A stretch of DNA of 11,324 nt, from the NCBI GenBank assembly GCA_964539745.1, contig CAZIJU010000115.1, positions 1-11,324 on the forward strand, in the 5' to 3' direction. The notes under the pieces were generated by a model. The model was given only the letters and a program-made list of their open reading frames with translations, was not told the origin of the DNA and ran no database searches. Position 1 is the first letter of the stretch; each line of letters starts with the position of its first letter. The position numbers and the translations under genes were made by a program. This document shows positions 1 to 7,019 of this stretch, piece by piece. The stretch is from DSNY01 sp964539745 (GTDB taxonomy: Bacteria; Pseudomonadota; Gammaproteobacteria; Burkholderiales; Burkholderiaceae_F).

Positions 1-73
<73 letters not shown>

Positions 74-121
74 GTTCGGCAATCGCGGTCAGGCTTGGCC
101 GTTTCCAAAGGAGCGAAAATC

Positions 122-175
122 CGATCGGCGCTTGCCTGCGCCCGCGCCGCGCGGCCGCGCGCGCAGGACCGATCG
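122..175. repeat. Extended GC-rich imperfect inverted repeat (hairpin)
   Basis: Outer arms CGATCGG (122-128) and CCGATCG (169-175) are perfect complements. Inside them CCTGCGC (135-141) and GCGCAGG (161-167) are also perfect complements, and four further pairs (143-146 with 156-159) continue after one C-C mismatch. The left side carries a 6-base internal bulge (129-134) against one base on the right (168). The outer CGATCG core is itself palindromic and common in such genomes, so the inner stem is the stronger evidence. The role is unknown; no T-run follows. Confidence 0.5.
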
Positions 176-420
176 CAGCCGCCGGCCCCTTCTTCGGCAT
201 CGCGCTTGCGCCTGATGCCTGTGCCGTCTTCGGCTGCGGCGGCGGGATGCCGCAGGCCGCGCCGTACGTCGCAACCGCGATGACCGACGAATCCGGATCG
301 CCGCGCCGACCGATCGCGCAACGCTCCCCGCGGCTTTCGGCCCACGCACCGATGCCGCTCGACTTCGACGGTCGGCGCGCCGGACCCGGTGGCGGCACGT
401 CGACCGCGGATGATGCCCCC

Positions 421-499
421 TTTGAGGGACTTAGCTTTACAAATTAGGGGCTTATCGGCAGTATCTTCGAGCTTCGGCGCGCACCTCGGACGCTATAAA
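421..499 (+). promoter_or_regulatory. Candidate promoter zone of the pilB operon
   Basis: An AT-richer island stands out in GC-rich surroundings just upstream of pilB. Two weak sigma-70-like possibilities are visible. One is TTTACA (436-441, one mismatch to TTGACA) followed after 17 bases by CAGTAT (459-464, only three matches to TATAAT but including A2 and T6). The other is TATAAA (494-499, five of six matches), with no recognisable -35 element at 16-18 bases upstream. I saw no RpoN-type TGGCAC-N5-TTGCA element, which drives pilin genes in some relatives. The assignment is by position and composition only. Confidence 0.3.
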
Positions 500-526
500 A
501 GGCCGCTCGCCCTTCCCTTTGTATCC

Positions 527-2266
527 ATGTCAGCCGTCACCCAAGGTCCAGCCGCGGCCGCAGGCGCTTTGACCGGTCTCGCCCGCGCGCTCGTCCAGCA
601 GGGCAAGCTCAGGCCGGACCGTGCCGAAACGCTGGCGCGCAAGGCCGTATCGAGCAACACGCAGTTCATCGACGAGTTGACCGCGATCGCCGACCAGGTC
701 GGCATGTCGGCATCGCAGATCGCGAAGTTCGCCGCCGACACCTTCGGCCATCCGTTGCTCGATCTGTCGGCTTTCGACACCGATCAGCTTCCGAAGGACA
801 TTATCGATCGCAAGCTCGTCGCGTCGCTGCGGATTCTGGCGCTGCGCAAGCGCGGCAATCGGTTGGCAGTGGCGGTTTCCGATCCGACCAACTTCCAGGC
901 ACTCGATCAGGTCAAGTTCCAGACTCAGCTCGCGCTCGACGTCGTCGTGGTCGAGCACGACAAGCTGGTCAAGCTCATCGAGTCGACGTCGCAATCGGTC
1001 GCGCAGTCGCTCGACGCGATCGTCGGCGACGAGGTCGACTTCGAGGATCTGCTCCAGGAGTCCCCGGAACAGGCGAAGGACGAGTCGACCGTCGAGGTCG
1101 ACGACGCGCCCGTCGTCCGCTTCCTGCAGAAGCTGCTGCTGGATGCGATTACCGAGGGCGCGTCGGACATCCACTTCGAGCCGTACGAGAAGTTCTACCG
1201 GATCCGCTTCCGCGTCGACGGCGTGCTGCGTGAAGTCGCGCAGCCGCCGCTCGCCATCCGCGAACGGCTGGTGACCCGCATCAAGGTCATTTCGAAGCTC
1301 GATATCTCCGAGAAGCGCGTGCCGCAGGACGGACGCATGAAGCTCGCGCTGTCCGGCCAGCGCGCGATCGACTTCCGCGTCAGCACGCTGCCGACGCTGT
1401 ACGGCGAGAAGGTCGTGATGCGTATCCTCGACCCGTCGCAGGCCAAGATGGGGATCGACGCGCTCGGCTACGAACCCGAGCAGAAGCAGGCGCTGCTGGA
1501 CGCGATCATGCGTCCCTACGGCATGGTGCTCGTCACCGGCCCGACCGGCAGCGGGAAGACGGTATCGCTGTATACGTGCCTGAACATCCTGAACCAGCCC
1601 GGCGTCAACATCTCGACGGCGGAAGATCCGGCCGAGATCCAGTTGCCCGGCATCAATCAGGTCAACGTCAACGAGAAGGCGGGCCTGACTTTCGCCGCCG
1701 CGATGCGCGCGTTCCTGCGGCAGGACCCGGACATCATCATGGTCGGCGAGATCCGCGACCTGGAAACCGCCGACATCGCGATCAAGGCGGCTCAGACCGG
1801 TCACATGGTCATGTCGACGCTGCACACGAACGACGCGCCGTCGACGCTGACGCGCCTCGCCAACATGGGCGTTCCGGCGTTCAACATCGTATCGTCGGTC
1901 ATCCTGATCACCGCGCAACGGCTCGCGCGCCGCCTGTGCTCGTGCAAGCAGCCCGCGGACCTTTCCAAGGATGCGCTGCTCGCGGCCGGCTACTCGGAGG
2001 CCGATCTCGACGGCAGCTGGGTTCCGTATAAACCGGTAGGCTGCGATCGCTGCAAGGGCACCGGCTACAAGGGGCGCGTCGGCATCTACGAAGTGATGCC
2101 GATCACCGAGGAGATCCAGCGCATCATCCTCAGGGGCGGCAGTTCGCTCGAAATCGCGCAGCAGGCGCAGCGCGAAGGCGTGAAGAATCTCAGGCAGTCG
2201 GGCCTGTTGAAGGCGCGCCAGGGTGTGACCTCGGTCGAAGAAGTGCTCGGCTGCACCAACGACTGA
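527..2266 (+). CDS. pilB: Type IV pilus assembly (extension) ATPase PilB
   Basis: Cytoplasmic hexameric ATPase of the GspE/PilB family that powers pilin polymerisation at the base of the type IV pilus. From the ATG at 527 the protein has 579 residues, normal for PilB. An N-terminal T2SSE_N-like domain (about 15-200) precedes the ATPase core: Asp box with GASDIHFEP from residue 211, Walker A GPTGSGKT at 338-345, and Walker B around MVGEIRD with Glu408. A late tetracysteine site is formed by C471, C473, C506 and C509; the first pair is C-x-C where other PilB proteins I recall have C-x-x-C. The frame is open upstream to a GTG at 389, but the added residues overlap the candidate promoter and look non-native, while the stretch after 527 reads like other betaproteobacterial PilB N-termini. 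There is no clear Shine-Dalgarno before 527. First gene of pilBCD; pilC starts 35 bp downstream. Confidence 0.96.
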   Translation: MSAVTQGPAAAAGALTGLARALVQQGKLRPDRAETLARKAVSSNTQFIDELTAIADQVGMSASQIAKFAADTFGHPLLDLSAFDTDQLPKDIIDRKLVASLRILALRKRGNRLAVAVSDPTNFQALDQVKFQTQLALDVVVVEHDKLVKLIESTSQSVAQSLDAIVGDEVDFEDLLQESPEQAKDESTVEVDDAPVVRFLQKLLLDAITEGASDIHFEPYEKFYRIRFRVDGVLREVAQPPLAIRERLVTRIKVISKLDISEKRVPQDGRMKLALSGQRAIDFRVSTLPTLYGEKVVMRILDPSQAKMGIDALGYEPEQKQALLDAIMRPYGMVLVTGPTGSGKTVSLYTCLNILNQPGVNISTAEDPAEIQLPGINQVNVNEKAGLTFAAAMRAFLRQDPDIIMVGEIRDLETADIAIKAAQTGHMVMSTLHTNDAPSTLTRLANMGVPAFNIVSSVILITAQRLARRLCSCKQPADLSKDALLAAGYSEADLDGSWVPYKPVGCDRCKGTGYKGRVGIYEVMPITEEIQRIILRGGSSLEIAQQAQREGVKNLRQSGLLKARQGVTSVEEVLGCTND

Positions 2267-2301
2267 TCCGGATTCAGCAAAGCGAGTAGGCGGAGACAAG
2301 T

Positions 2302-3531
2302 ATGGCCACGGGTGCAATCGCCAAACCGCGCGAAGTCGTGCGCGAGTCGGTCTTCCATTGGGAAGGGCGCGACAAGACAGGCAGGGTCGTCAAGGGCGAG
2401 ATGCGCGCCGGCGGCGAGTCGGTCGTCGCGGCGGCACTGCGCCGGCGCGGCATCATGGTGTCGAAGATCAAAAAGCAGACCTTCGCGCGTGGCCGCAAGA
2501 TCTCCGAGAAAGACCTGGCGATTTTCACACGCCAGCTTTCGACGATGCTGCGCGCCGGCGTGCCGCTGCTGCAGTGTTTCGACATCGTCGCGCGCGGCCA
2601 CGCGAATCCGTCGATGTCGCGGCTGCTGAACGACATCCGGATGGACATCGAGACGGGTACCAGTCTGAACCAGGCGTTCCGTAAGTACCCGATCTACTTC
2701 GATCCGCTGTTCTGCAACCTGGTCGCGGCCGGCGAGCAGGCCGGTATTCTCGAGACGCTGCTCGATCGTCTCGCGACCTACAAGGAAAAGACCCTTGCGC
2801 TGAAGGGAAAGATCAAGAAGGCGATGTTCTACCCGCTGATGATCATCCTGGTCGCGATCCTGATCACGTCGATCATCATGATCTTCGTGATCCCGTCGTT
2901 CAAGAGCGTCTTCACCAGCTTCGGCGCCGACCTGCCCGCGCCAACGCTGATGGTCATCGCGATGTCCGACTTCTTCGTCGAATACTGGTACGTGCTGCTG
3001 TTCGGTCTGGTCGGCACAATCTACTTTCTGATTCAGGCGTGGAAGCGTTCGCCGAGAGTCCAGATGATGATCGATCGGCTGATCCTGAAGCCGCCGGTCA
3101 TCGGCGAACTGATGCAGAAGGCCTCGATCGCGCGCTGGAGCCGAACGCTGTCGACGACCTTCGCTGCCGGTGTGCCGCTCGTCGAGGCGCTCGACTCGGT
3201 CGGCCCGGCGGCGGGCAACGCCGTCTACAAGGAAGCGACCAAGCAGATCCAGAGCGAGGTCAACATCGGCACGAGCCTCGCGCAGGCGATGCAGAATTCG
3301 GGCGTGTTCCCCAACATGGCGGTGCAGATGACCGGCATCGGCGAAGAGTCCGGTTCACTCGACTCGATGCTGTCGAAGGTCGCCGACTACTACGAGCGCG
3401 AGGTCGACGAGACCGTCGACGCGCTGGCCAGCCTGATCGAGCCGATCATCATGGTCGTCCTCGGCGTGATCATCGGCGGCATCGTCATCGCGATCTACCT
3501 GCCGATCTTCAAGCTGGGGCAGGTCGTCTAG
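2302..3531 (+). CDS. pilC: Type IV pilus inner-membrane platform protein PilC
   Basis: Polytopic inner-membrane protein of the GspF/PilC family, the platform on which PilB acts during pilus assembly. At 409 residues it has the standard length. Two homologous T2SF domains are visible, about 71-199 and 275-400: the first contains LSTMLRAGVPLL and the second the related LSTTFAAGVPLV, each followed by an amphipathic region and a family-typical GE motif (AAGEQAG near 142-148, GIGEESG near 345-351). Hydrophobic membrane segments lie at about 175-199, 228-247 and 380-402. The ATG at 2302 is preceded by a purine-rich GGCGGAG (2289-2295) at suitable spacing, which supports this start. It lies 35 bp after pilB and 52 bp before the pilD start, so it is probably cotranscribed with both. 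Confidence 0.96.
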   Translation: MATGAIAKPREVVRESVFHWEGRDKTGRVVKGEMRAGGESVVAAALRRRGIMVSKIKKQTFARGRKISEKDLAIFTRQLSTMLRAGVPLLQCFDIVARGHANPSMSRLLNDIRMDIETGTSLNQAFRKYPIYFDPLFCNLVAAGEQAGILETLLDRLATYKEKTLALKGKIKKAMFYPLMIILVAILITSIIMIFVIPSFKSVFTSFGADLPAPTLMVIAMSDFFVEYWYVLLFGLVGTIYFLIQAWKRSPRVQMMIDRLILKPPVIGELMQKASIARWSRTLSTTFAAGVPLVEALDSVGPAAGNAVYKEATKQIQSEVNIGTSLAQAMQNSGVFPNMAVQMTGIGEESGSLDSMLSKVADYYEREVDETVDALASLIEPIIMVVLGVIIGGIVIAIYLPIFKLGQVV

Positions 3532-3583
3532 GAACCCGGAGACGGCTGGCACCGCTCTCGGCGTTGCCGGCCACCGCTGCTTC

Positions 3584-4420
3584 TTGTCCCCCGACACGCT
3601 CTTCCTGATCGCCGCGCCCATCGTCGGGTTGGCGATCGGTTCATTTCTGAACGTCGTCATCCATCGCCTGCCACGGATGATGGAGGCGGAGTGGCGCGCG
3701 CAGTGCGCCGAGCTTGAAGGCCGCGAACCGCCGAAGGCCGAGCGCTACAACCTGCTCGTACCGCGTTCGCACTGCCCCGCTTGCGGCAAGCCGCTGCGCG
3801 CCATCGACAACATCCCCGTGGTCTCGTACGTTCTGCTGCGCGGCAAGTGCGCATTCTGCGACGCGCGCATCTCGCCGCGCTATCCGATCGTCGAAGCGCT
3901 GACCGCCGTGCTGTCGACGCTGGTCGCGTGGCGCTTCGGATGGGGCGCGGCCGGCGGGCTCGCGCTCGTGCTGGTGTGGACCCTGATCGCGCTCACCTTC
4001 ATCGACGCGGACACGACCTTTCTTCCGGACGATCTGACGCTGCCGTTGCTGTGGCTAGGATTGATCGCGAACGCGTGGAACACGTTCGCTCCGCTGCAGG
4101 ATGCCGTGATCGGCGCGGCCGCCGGCTATCTGATCCTATGGTCGATCTACTGGCTGTTCAAGCTCGCGACGGGCAAGGAGGGCATGGGATACGGCGACTT
4201 CAAGCTGCTCGCCGCGCTCGGCGCGTGGCTCGGCTGGAAGATGCTGCTTCCGATCATCCTGCTGTCTTCGATCGTCGGTGCGGTGGTCGGCATCGTGCTG
4301 ATCGCGCTGGCGCGGCGCGGCCGCGACATTCCGATCCCCTTCGGTCCTTACCTCGCTGCTGCGGGGTTCATCGTGCTGCTGTATGGCCATGCCATCGCCA
4401 GCCGCCTTCTCCCCTCCTGA
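3584..4420 (+). CDS. pilD: Prepilin peptidase / N-methyltransferase PilD (A24 family)
   Basis: Integral inner-membrane aspartic protease that cleaves the leader peptide of type IV prepilins and related pseudopilins, then N-methylates the new N-terminus. The protein has 278 residues. An N-terminal membrane segment ends in SFLNVVIHRLP, a family hallmark. The cytoplasmic zinc-binding loop has C64-x-x-C67 and C89-x-x-C92, typical of the bifunctional enzymes. The catalytic aspartates are D141 (in FIDAD) and D205 (in GMGYGD); their 64-residue separation equals the known D125/D189 pair of TcpJ. Several hydrophobic helices fill the C-terminal half. The start is TTG at 3584: no ATG or GTG lies in frame between the pilC stop and here, and the next Met would lose the first membrane helix. 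No clear ribosome binding site precedes it. Its 3' end overlaps coaE by 38 bp. Confidence 0.93.
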   Translation: MSPDTLFLIAAPIVGLAIGSFLNVVIHRLPRMMEAEWRAQCAELEGREPPKAERYNLLVPRSHCPACGKPLRAIDNIPVVSYVLLRGKCAFCDARISPRYPIVEALTAVLSTLVAWRFGWGAAGGLALVLVWTLIALTFIDADTTFLPDDLTLPLLWLGLIANAWNTFAPLQDAVIGAAAGYLILWSIYWLFKLATGKEGMGYGDFKLLAALGAWLGWKMLLPIILLSSIVGAVVGIVLIALARRGRDIPIPFGPYLAAAGFIVLLYGHAIASRLLPS

Positions 4421-5051
4421 TCTCGCGTACTTCAGCGTCGGGCTGACCGGCGGCATCGGCAGCGGCAAGTCGACGGTCACCGATCGATTCGCGGAGCTGG
4501 GCGCAGCCATCGTCGACACGGACGCGATCGCGCATGCGATCACCGCAGCCGGCGGTGCGGCCATCGCCGCGTTGCGCGAGCGTTTCGGCGACGAGTACGT
4601 CACGCCGAACGGCGCGCTCGATCGCGCCCGTATGCGCGAGCTCGTGTTCGCCGACCCAGATGCGAAGCGCGCGCTCGAGTCGATCCTGCACCCGCTGATC
4701 CGCGCGCAAGCCGAGGAGGCCGCGCGACGGGCTGCCGAAAATGCGCCGTACGTGATGTTCGTCGTTCCCTTGCTCATCGAGTCTGGCTCCTGGCAAGCAC
4801 GTGTCGCCCGTATCCTGGTCGTCGACTGCCCCGTCGACGTGCAGATCGAGCGCGTCGTCCGGCGCAGCCGCATCGACGCCGCTGCGGTGCAGGCGATCGT
4901 CGCGCAGCAGGCAAGCAGGGACCAGCGGCTCGCGGCCGCCGACGACGTGCTCTACAACGGCGGCGCAGTGGACCAGCTCACCTCACGCGTCGCGCGGGTG
5001 CACGCGCTGTATTGCCGGCTCGCGGCACCGCACCGCGAGTCCGCAGGCTAG
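4383..5051 (+). CDS. coaE: Dephospho-CoA kinase
   Basis: Cytoplasmic P-loop kinase that phosphorylates the 3'-hydroxyl of dephospho-CoA with ATP, the last step of coenzyme A synthesis. The P-loop is GLTGGIGSGKST at residues 20-31 (Lys29), followed by VDTD at 44-47 and the LHPLIR and VPLLIES motifs usual for CoaE. With the ATG at 4383 the protein has 222 residues, about 15-20 more than typical, because some 16 residues precede the conserved FSVGLTGG start. A second ATG at 4389 is equally possible; there is no closer start and no strong ribosome binding site, so translation probably depends on coupling with pilD, whose 3' end it overlaps. coaE next to pilD and zapD is a conserved arrangement in beta- and gammaproteobacteria. 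Confidence 0.93.
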   Translation: MAMPSPAAFSPPDLAYFSVGLTGGIGSGKSTVTDRFAELGAAIVDTDAIAHAITAAGGAAIAALRERFGDEYVTPNGALDRARMRELVFADPDAKRALESILHPLIRAQAEEAARRAAENAPYVMFVVPLLIESGSWQARVARILVVDCPVDVQIERVVRRSRIDAAAVQAIVAQQASRDQRLAAADDVLYNGGAVDQLTSRVARVHALYCRLAAPHRESAG

Positions 5052-5095
5052 CGCTGCCCCGTGATATCGTCGGCCCGGCGTCAGGCACTCCGCGC

Positions 5096-5872
5096 ATGCA
5101 GAGCAACGAACCCCGCCAGATCCTCTACGAGTATCCGTTCAACGAGCGGGTGCGTACGTTGCTCAGGCTCGAGGATCTGTTCGAGAAACTCGCGTACTTC
5201 TGCTCGCAGACGCATCCCTTTTGCCACCACACGGCGCTGCTGACGTTGTTCGAGATCCTCGAGGTCACCTCTCGCGCGGATCTCAAAGGCGATCTGCTGC
5301 AGGAGCTCGAGCGGCACAAGCAGTCGCTGCTCGCGCTGCGTAACAACCCGCAGGTCTCCGAATCCGCGCTCGCAGCAGTGCTCGCGGAAATCGACCAGGC
5401 GCAGCAGGCGCTGAACGCCACGCCCGGCAAGGCCGGCCAGCATCTGCGCGACAACGATTGGCTGACCAGCATCCGCAGCCGCGCCAGCATTCCCGGCGGC
5501 ACGTGCGAATTCGACCTGCCTTCGTACCATGCGTGGCTGATGCGCGACGCGTCCGCGCGGACACAGGACCTGCAAGGGTGGGTCCGGCCGTTGTCGCAGT
5601 TCAACCAGGGGCTCGCGATCGTTCTGAAGCTTCTGCGCGAGACCGCGCACCGCAGCCGCCAGACCGCCGTGCAGGGTTCGTTCCAACAGACCCTGCAGGG
5701 ACGAACGTATGCGCTGCTTCAGGTGCGGGTGCCCGCCGACGTGGGCGCCATCCCGGAGATCAGCGCCAACAAGTACATGCTTTGGATCCGCTTTACCGCG
5801 GCGGACCGGGATCCGAAGCCGCGCGCGGTCGATCGCGACGTCGAATTCGATCTTTCGCTTTGCGCGTTCTAG
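5096..5872 (+). CDS. zapD: Cell division protein ZapD (FtsZ-associated)
   Basis: Cytoplasmic protein that binds FtsZ and promotes bundling of its filaments, strengthening the Z-ring (family formerly DUF1342/YacF). The product has 258 residues; E. coli ZapD has about 247. Recognisable segments are the N-terminal LYEYPFNERVRTLLRLE (10-26), a helical stretch including LLQELERHKQSLLALR (67-82), the strongly conserved SIPGGTCEFDLPSYHAWL (131-148), and the C-terminal beta region with EISANKYMLWIRF (221-233), which aligns by eye with the E. coli protein. The ATG at 5096 is chosen because family similarity begins a few residues later; the frame is open upstream to 5012, but those residues would overlap coaE and look unrelated. 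It lies 44 bp after coaE, and its stop codon directly abuts the yacG start. Confidence 0.94.
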   Translation: MQSNEPRQILYEYPFNERVRTLLRLEDLFEKLAYFCSQTHPFCHHTALLTLFEILEVTSRADLKGDLLQELERHKQSLLALRNNPQVSESALAAVLAEIDQAQQALNATPGKAGQHLRDNDWLTSIRSRASIPGGTCEFDLPSYHAWLMRDASARTQDLQGWVRPLSQFNQGLAIVLKLLRETAHRSRQTAVQGSFQQTLQGRTYALLQVRVPADVGAIPEISANKYMLWIRFTAADRDPKPRAVDRDVEFDLSLCAF

Positions 5873-6070
5873 ATGGCCGTGGTCGTCAAATGCCCGACCT
5901 GCGGGCGCGACGTCGAATGGGCCGAGTCCTCGCCCTATCGGCCCTTCTGCTCCGAGCGCTGCAAGCTGATCGACCTCGGCGCGTGGGCTGCGGAAAAGTA
6001 CGCGATCCCCGGTACCCCCGCCGAGCAGTCCGAGGACACCCCGCCGTCGGAACCGCCGCCGAAGCACTGA
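5873..6070 (+). CDS. yacG: DNA gyrase inhibitor YacG (small zinc protein)
   Basis: Small zinc-binding protein of the YacG family. The E. coli member has been shown to bind GyrB and inhibit gyrase; I infer the same role here by family. It has 65 residues, the same size as in E. coli. The zinc site is C7-x-x-C10 and C26-x3-C30 (CPTC and CSERC), followed by the typical LIDLGAWA segment at 32-39. The C-terminal 20 or so residues are Pro/Glu/Ser-rich and probably disordered. The ATG directly follows the zapD TAG with no spacer and no separate ribosome binding site, so translation is likely coupled to zapD. It is the last gene on this strand, ending 10 bp from the stop codon of the convergent Nudix gene. 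Confidence 0.95.
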   Translation: MAVVVKCPTCGRDVEWAESSPYRPFCSERCKLIDLGAWAAEKYAIPGTPAEQSEDTPPSEPPPKH

Positions 6071-6080
6071 CGCCGCCCGT
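6071..6080. other. Ten-base gap between convergent operons
   Basis: The yacG stop (6068-6070, + strand) and the Nudix stop (6081-6083, - strand) are separated by only ten bases. I see no strong hairpin with a T-run on either side within about 50 bases, so the two transcripts probably end inside each other's coding sequence, or rely on Rho. Confidence 0.6.
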
Positions 6081-7019
6081 TCACCAGGCCGAAGAAAGCG
6101 CCGCCATACCGTGTGCGCCGTGCGCGATGGCGTCTGGTACGAGCGCCTCGCGCATCCCGCCGATCGCATACACGGGCAGCGGCGCATCGCGAATCAACCT
6201 CGCGAATGCCGCCCAACCGAGCGCGGGATGCCCCGGGTGGCTGGTCGTCGGCAGCACCGGACCGACCGCGACGAAATCCAGGTCGAGTGCCGCAGCGCGC
6301 TCGATCTCCGCTCGCGTGTGCGCCGACGCCGCGACGAGCGGCAGCGCCGGCCGGCGATCGAGCGCCAGCAACTGCGCCGCGGTGAAGTGCACGCCGCCTG
6401 CGCGCTCCCACAGCGCCGCGTCGTGCCGGCCGCTGACGAGCAATTGCGCGTCGTATGCGCTCGTCCTGGCGAGCACTTCGTCGAACAGTTGCCGCACGCG
6501 CGACGCGTCGAGCGCGGGTTCGCGAAGCTGGACGAGGCGCAGACCGCGCGCCAGCGCGCGCTCCAGTCGCGCGAGAAACGCATCGACGCCGAGCGCGGCC
6601 GCGTTGGTCAGCGCATAGACGGGGGGCAGATCGAGCCAGCGCATCACCGGCTGCGTCCCCGGAAGCAGCGGCCCGTCGGGCAGTCGCGCAGTCGTGAAGA
6701 ACCCGAAACGCTGACCCTCGCGCGCGCGCGCCTCGCCGTGCCAGTCGAATACGCGCCGAAAGTGCAGCCGAACGCGTGCGTGCGGATAATCGAAAAGGCG
6801 CGTAACCCACGGATGTGCGGCGCCGATTTCGATGCCCAGTTCCTCGTGCAGTTCACGTGCGAGGGCGCCGGCGATCGATTCGCCGGATTCGATCTTGCCG
6901 CCCGGAAACTCCCAGTGGCCCGCGTAAGGTTTTCCTTCGGGCCGGCTCGCGAGAAGAAAGCTCCCGTCGGGACGAACGAGCACGCCGACCGCGACGTCAA
7001 CCGGCGTGCGCTCGCTCAT
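6081..7019 (-). CDS. Nudix hydrolase (MutT type) fused to a thiamine-phosphate-synthase-like domain
   Basis: Two-domain protein of 312 residues. The N-terminal half is a MutT-like Nudix hydrolase: WEFPGG (36-41) leads into a perfect Nudix box at 41-63 (G41, E47, R55-E56, E59-E60, G62). MutT-type enzymes hydrolyse oxidised nucleotides such as 8-oxo-dGTP; the substrate here is inferred. The C-terminal half (about 133-312) resembles ThiE/TenI: VQLREP (163-168), GPVLPTTSHPG (253-263), YAIGGM (284-289) and a final ALSSAW. It lacks the ThiE HLGQ motif (HFTA at 211-214) and has SH where ThiE usually has TK, so thiamine phosphate synthesis is doubtful. This fusion is known in many beta- and gammaproteobacteria, with the C-terminal role unsettled. 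The ATG at 7019 overlaps the upstream DUF815 stop by 4 bp (ATGA). In E. coli the matching position holds stand-alone mutT. Confidence 0.9.
   Translation of the reverse strand: MSERTPVDVAVGVLVRPDGSFLLASRPEGKPYAGHWEFPGGKIESGESIAGALARELHEELGIEIGAAHPWVTRLFDYPHARVRLHFRRVFDWHGEARAREGQRFGFFTTARLPDGPLLPGTQPVMRWLDLPPVYALTNAAALGVDAFLARLERALARGLRLVQLREPALDASRVRQLFDEVLARTSAYDAQLLVSGRHDAALWERAGGVHFTAAQLLALDRRPALPLVAASAHTRAEIERAAALDLDFVAVGPVLPTTSHPGHPALGWAAFARLIRDAPLPVYAIGGMREALVPDAIAHGAHGMAALSSAW

Noticed and set aside
247..447. Plus-strand open frame of 66 codons before pilB
   Set aside because: No recognisable motif, no ribosome binding site seen, and it extends into the AT-rich candidate promoter zone.
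389..526. Upstream GTG start that would lengthen PilB by 46 residues
   Set aside because: The added residues cover the candidate promoter and do not look like a PilB N-terminus; the ATG at 527 gives the usual length.
530..2317. Very long open frame (595 codons) on the minus strand opposite pilB
   Set aside because: Its product is a low-complexity Arg/Asp/Leu/Val-rich chain typical of the antisense frame of a high-GC gene, while pilB on the + strand has every family motif.
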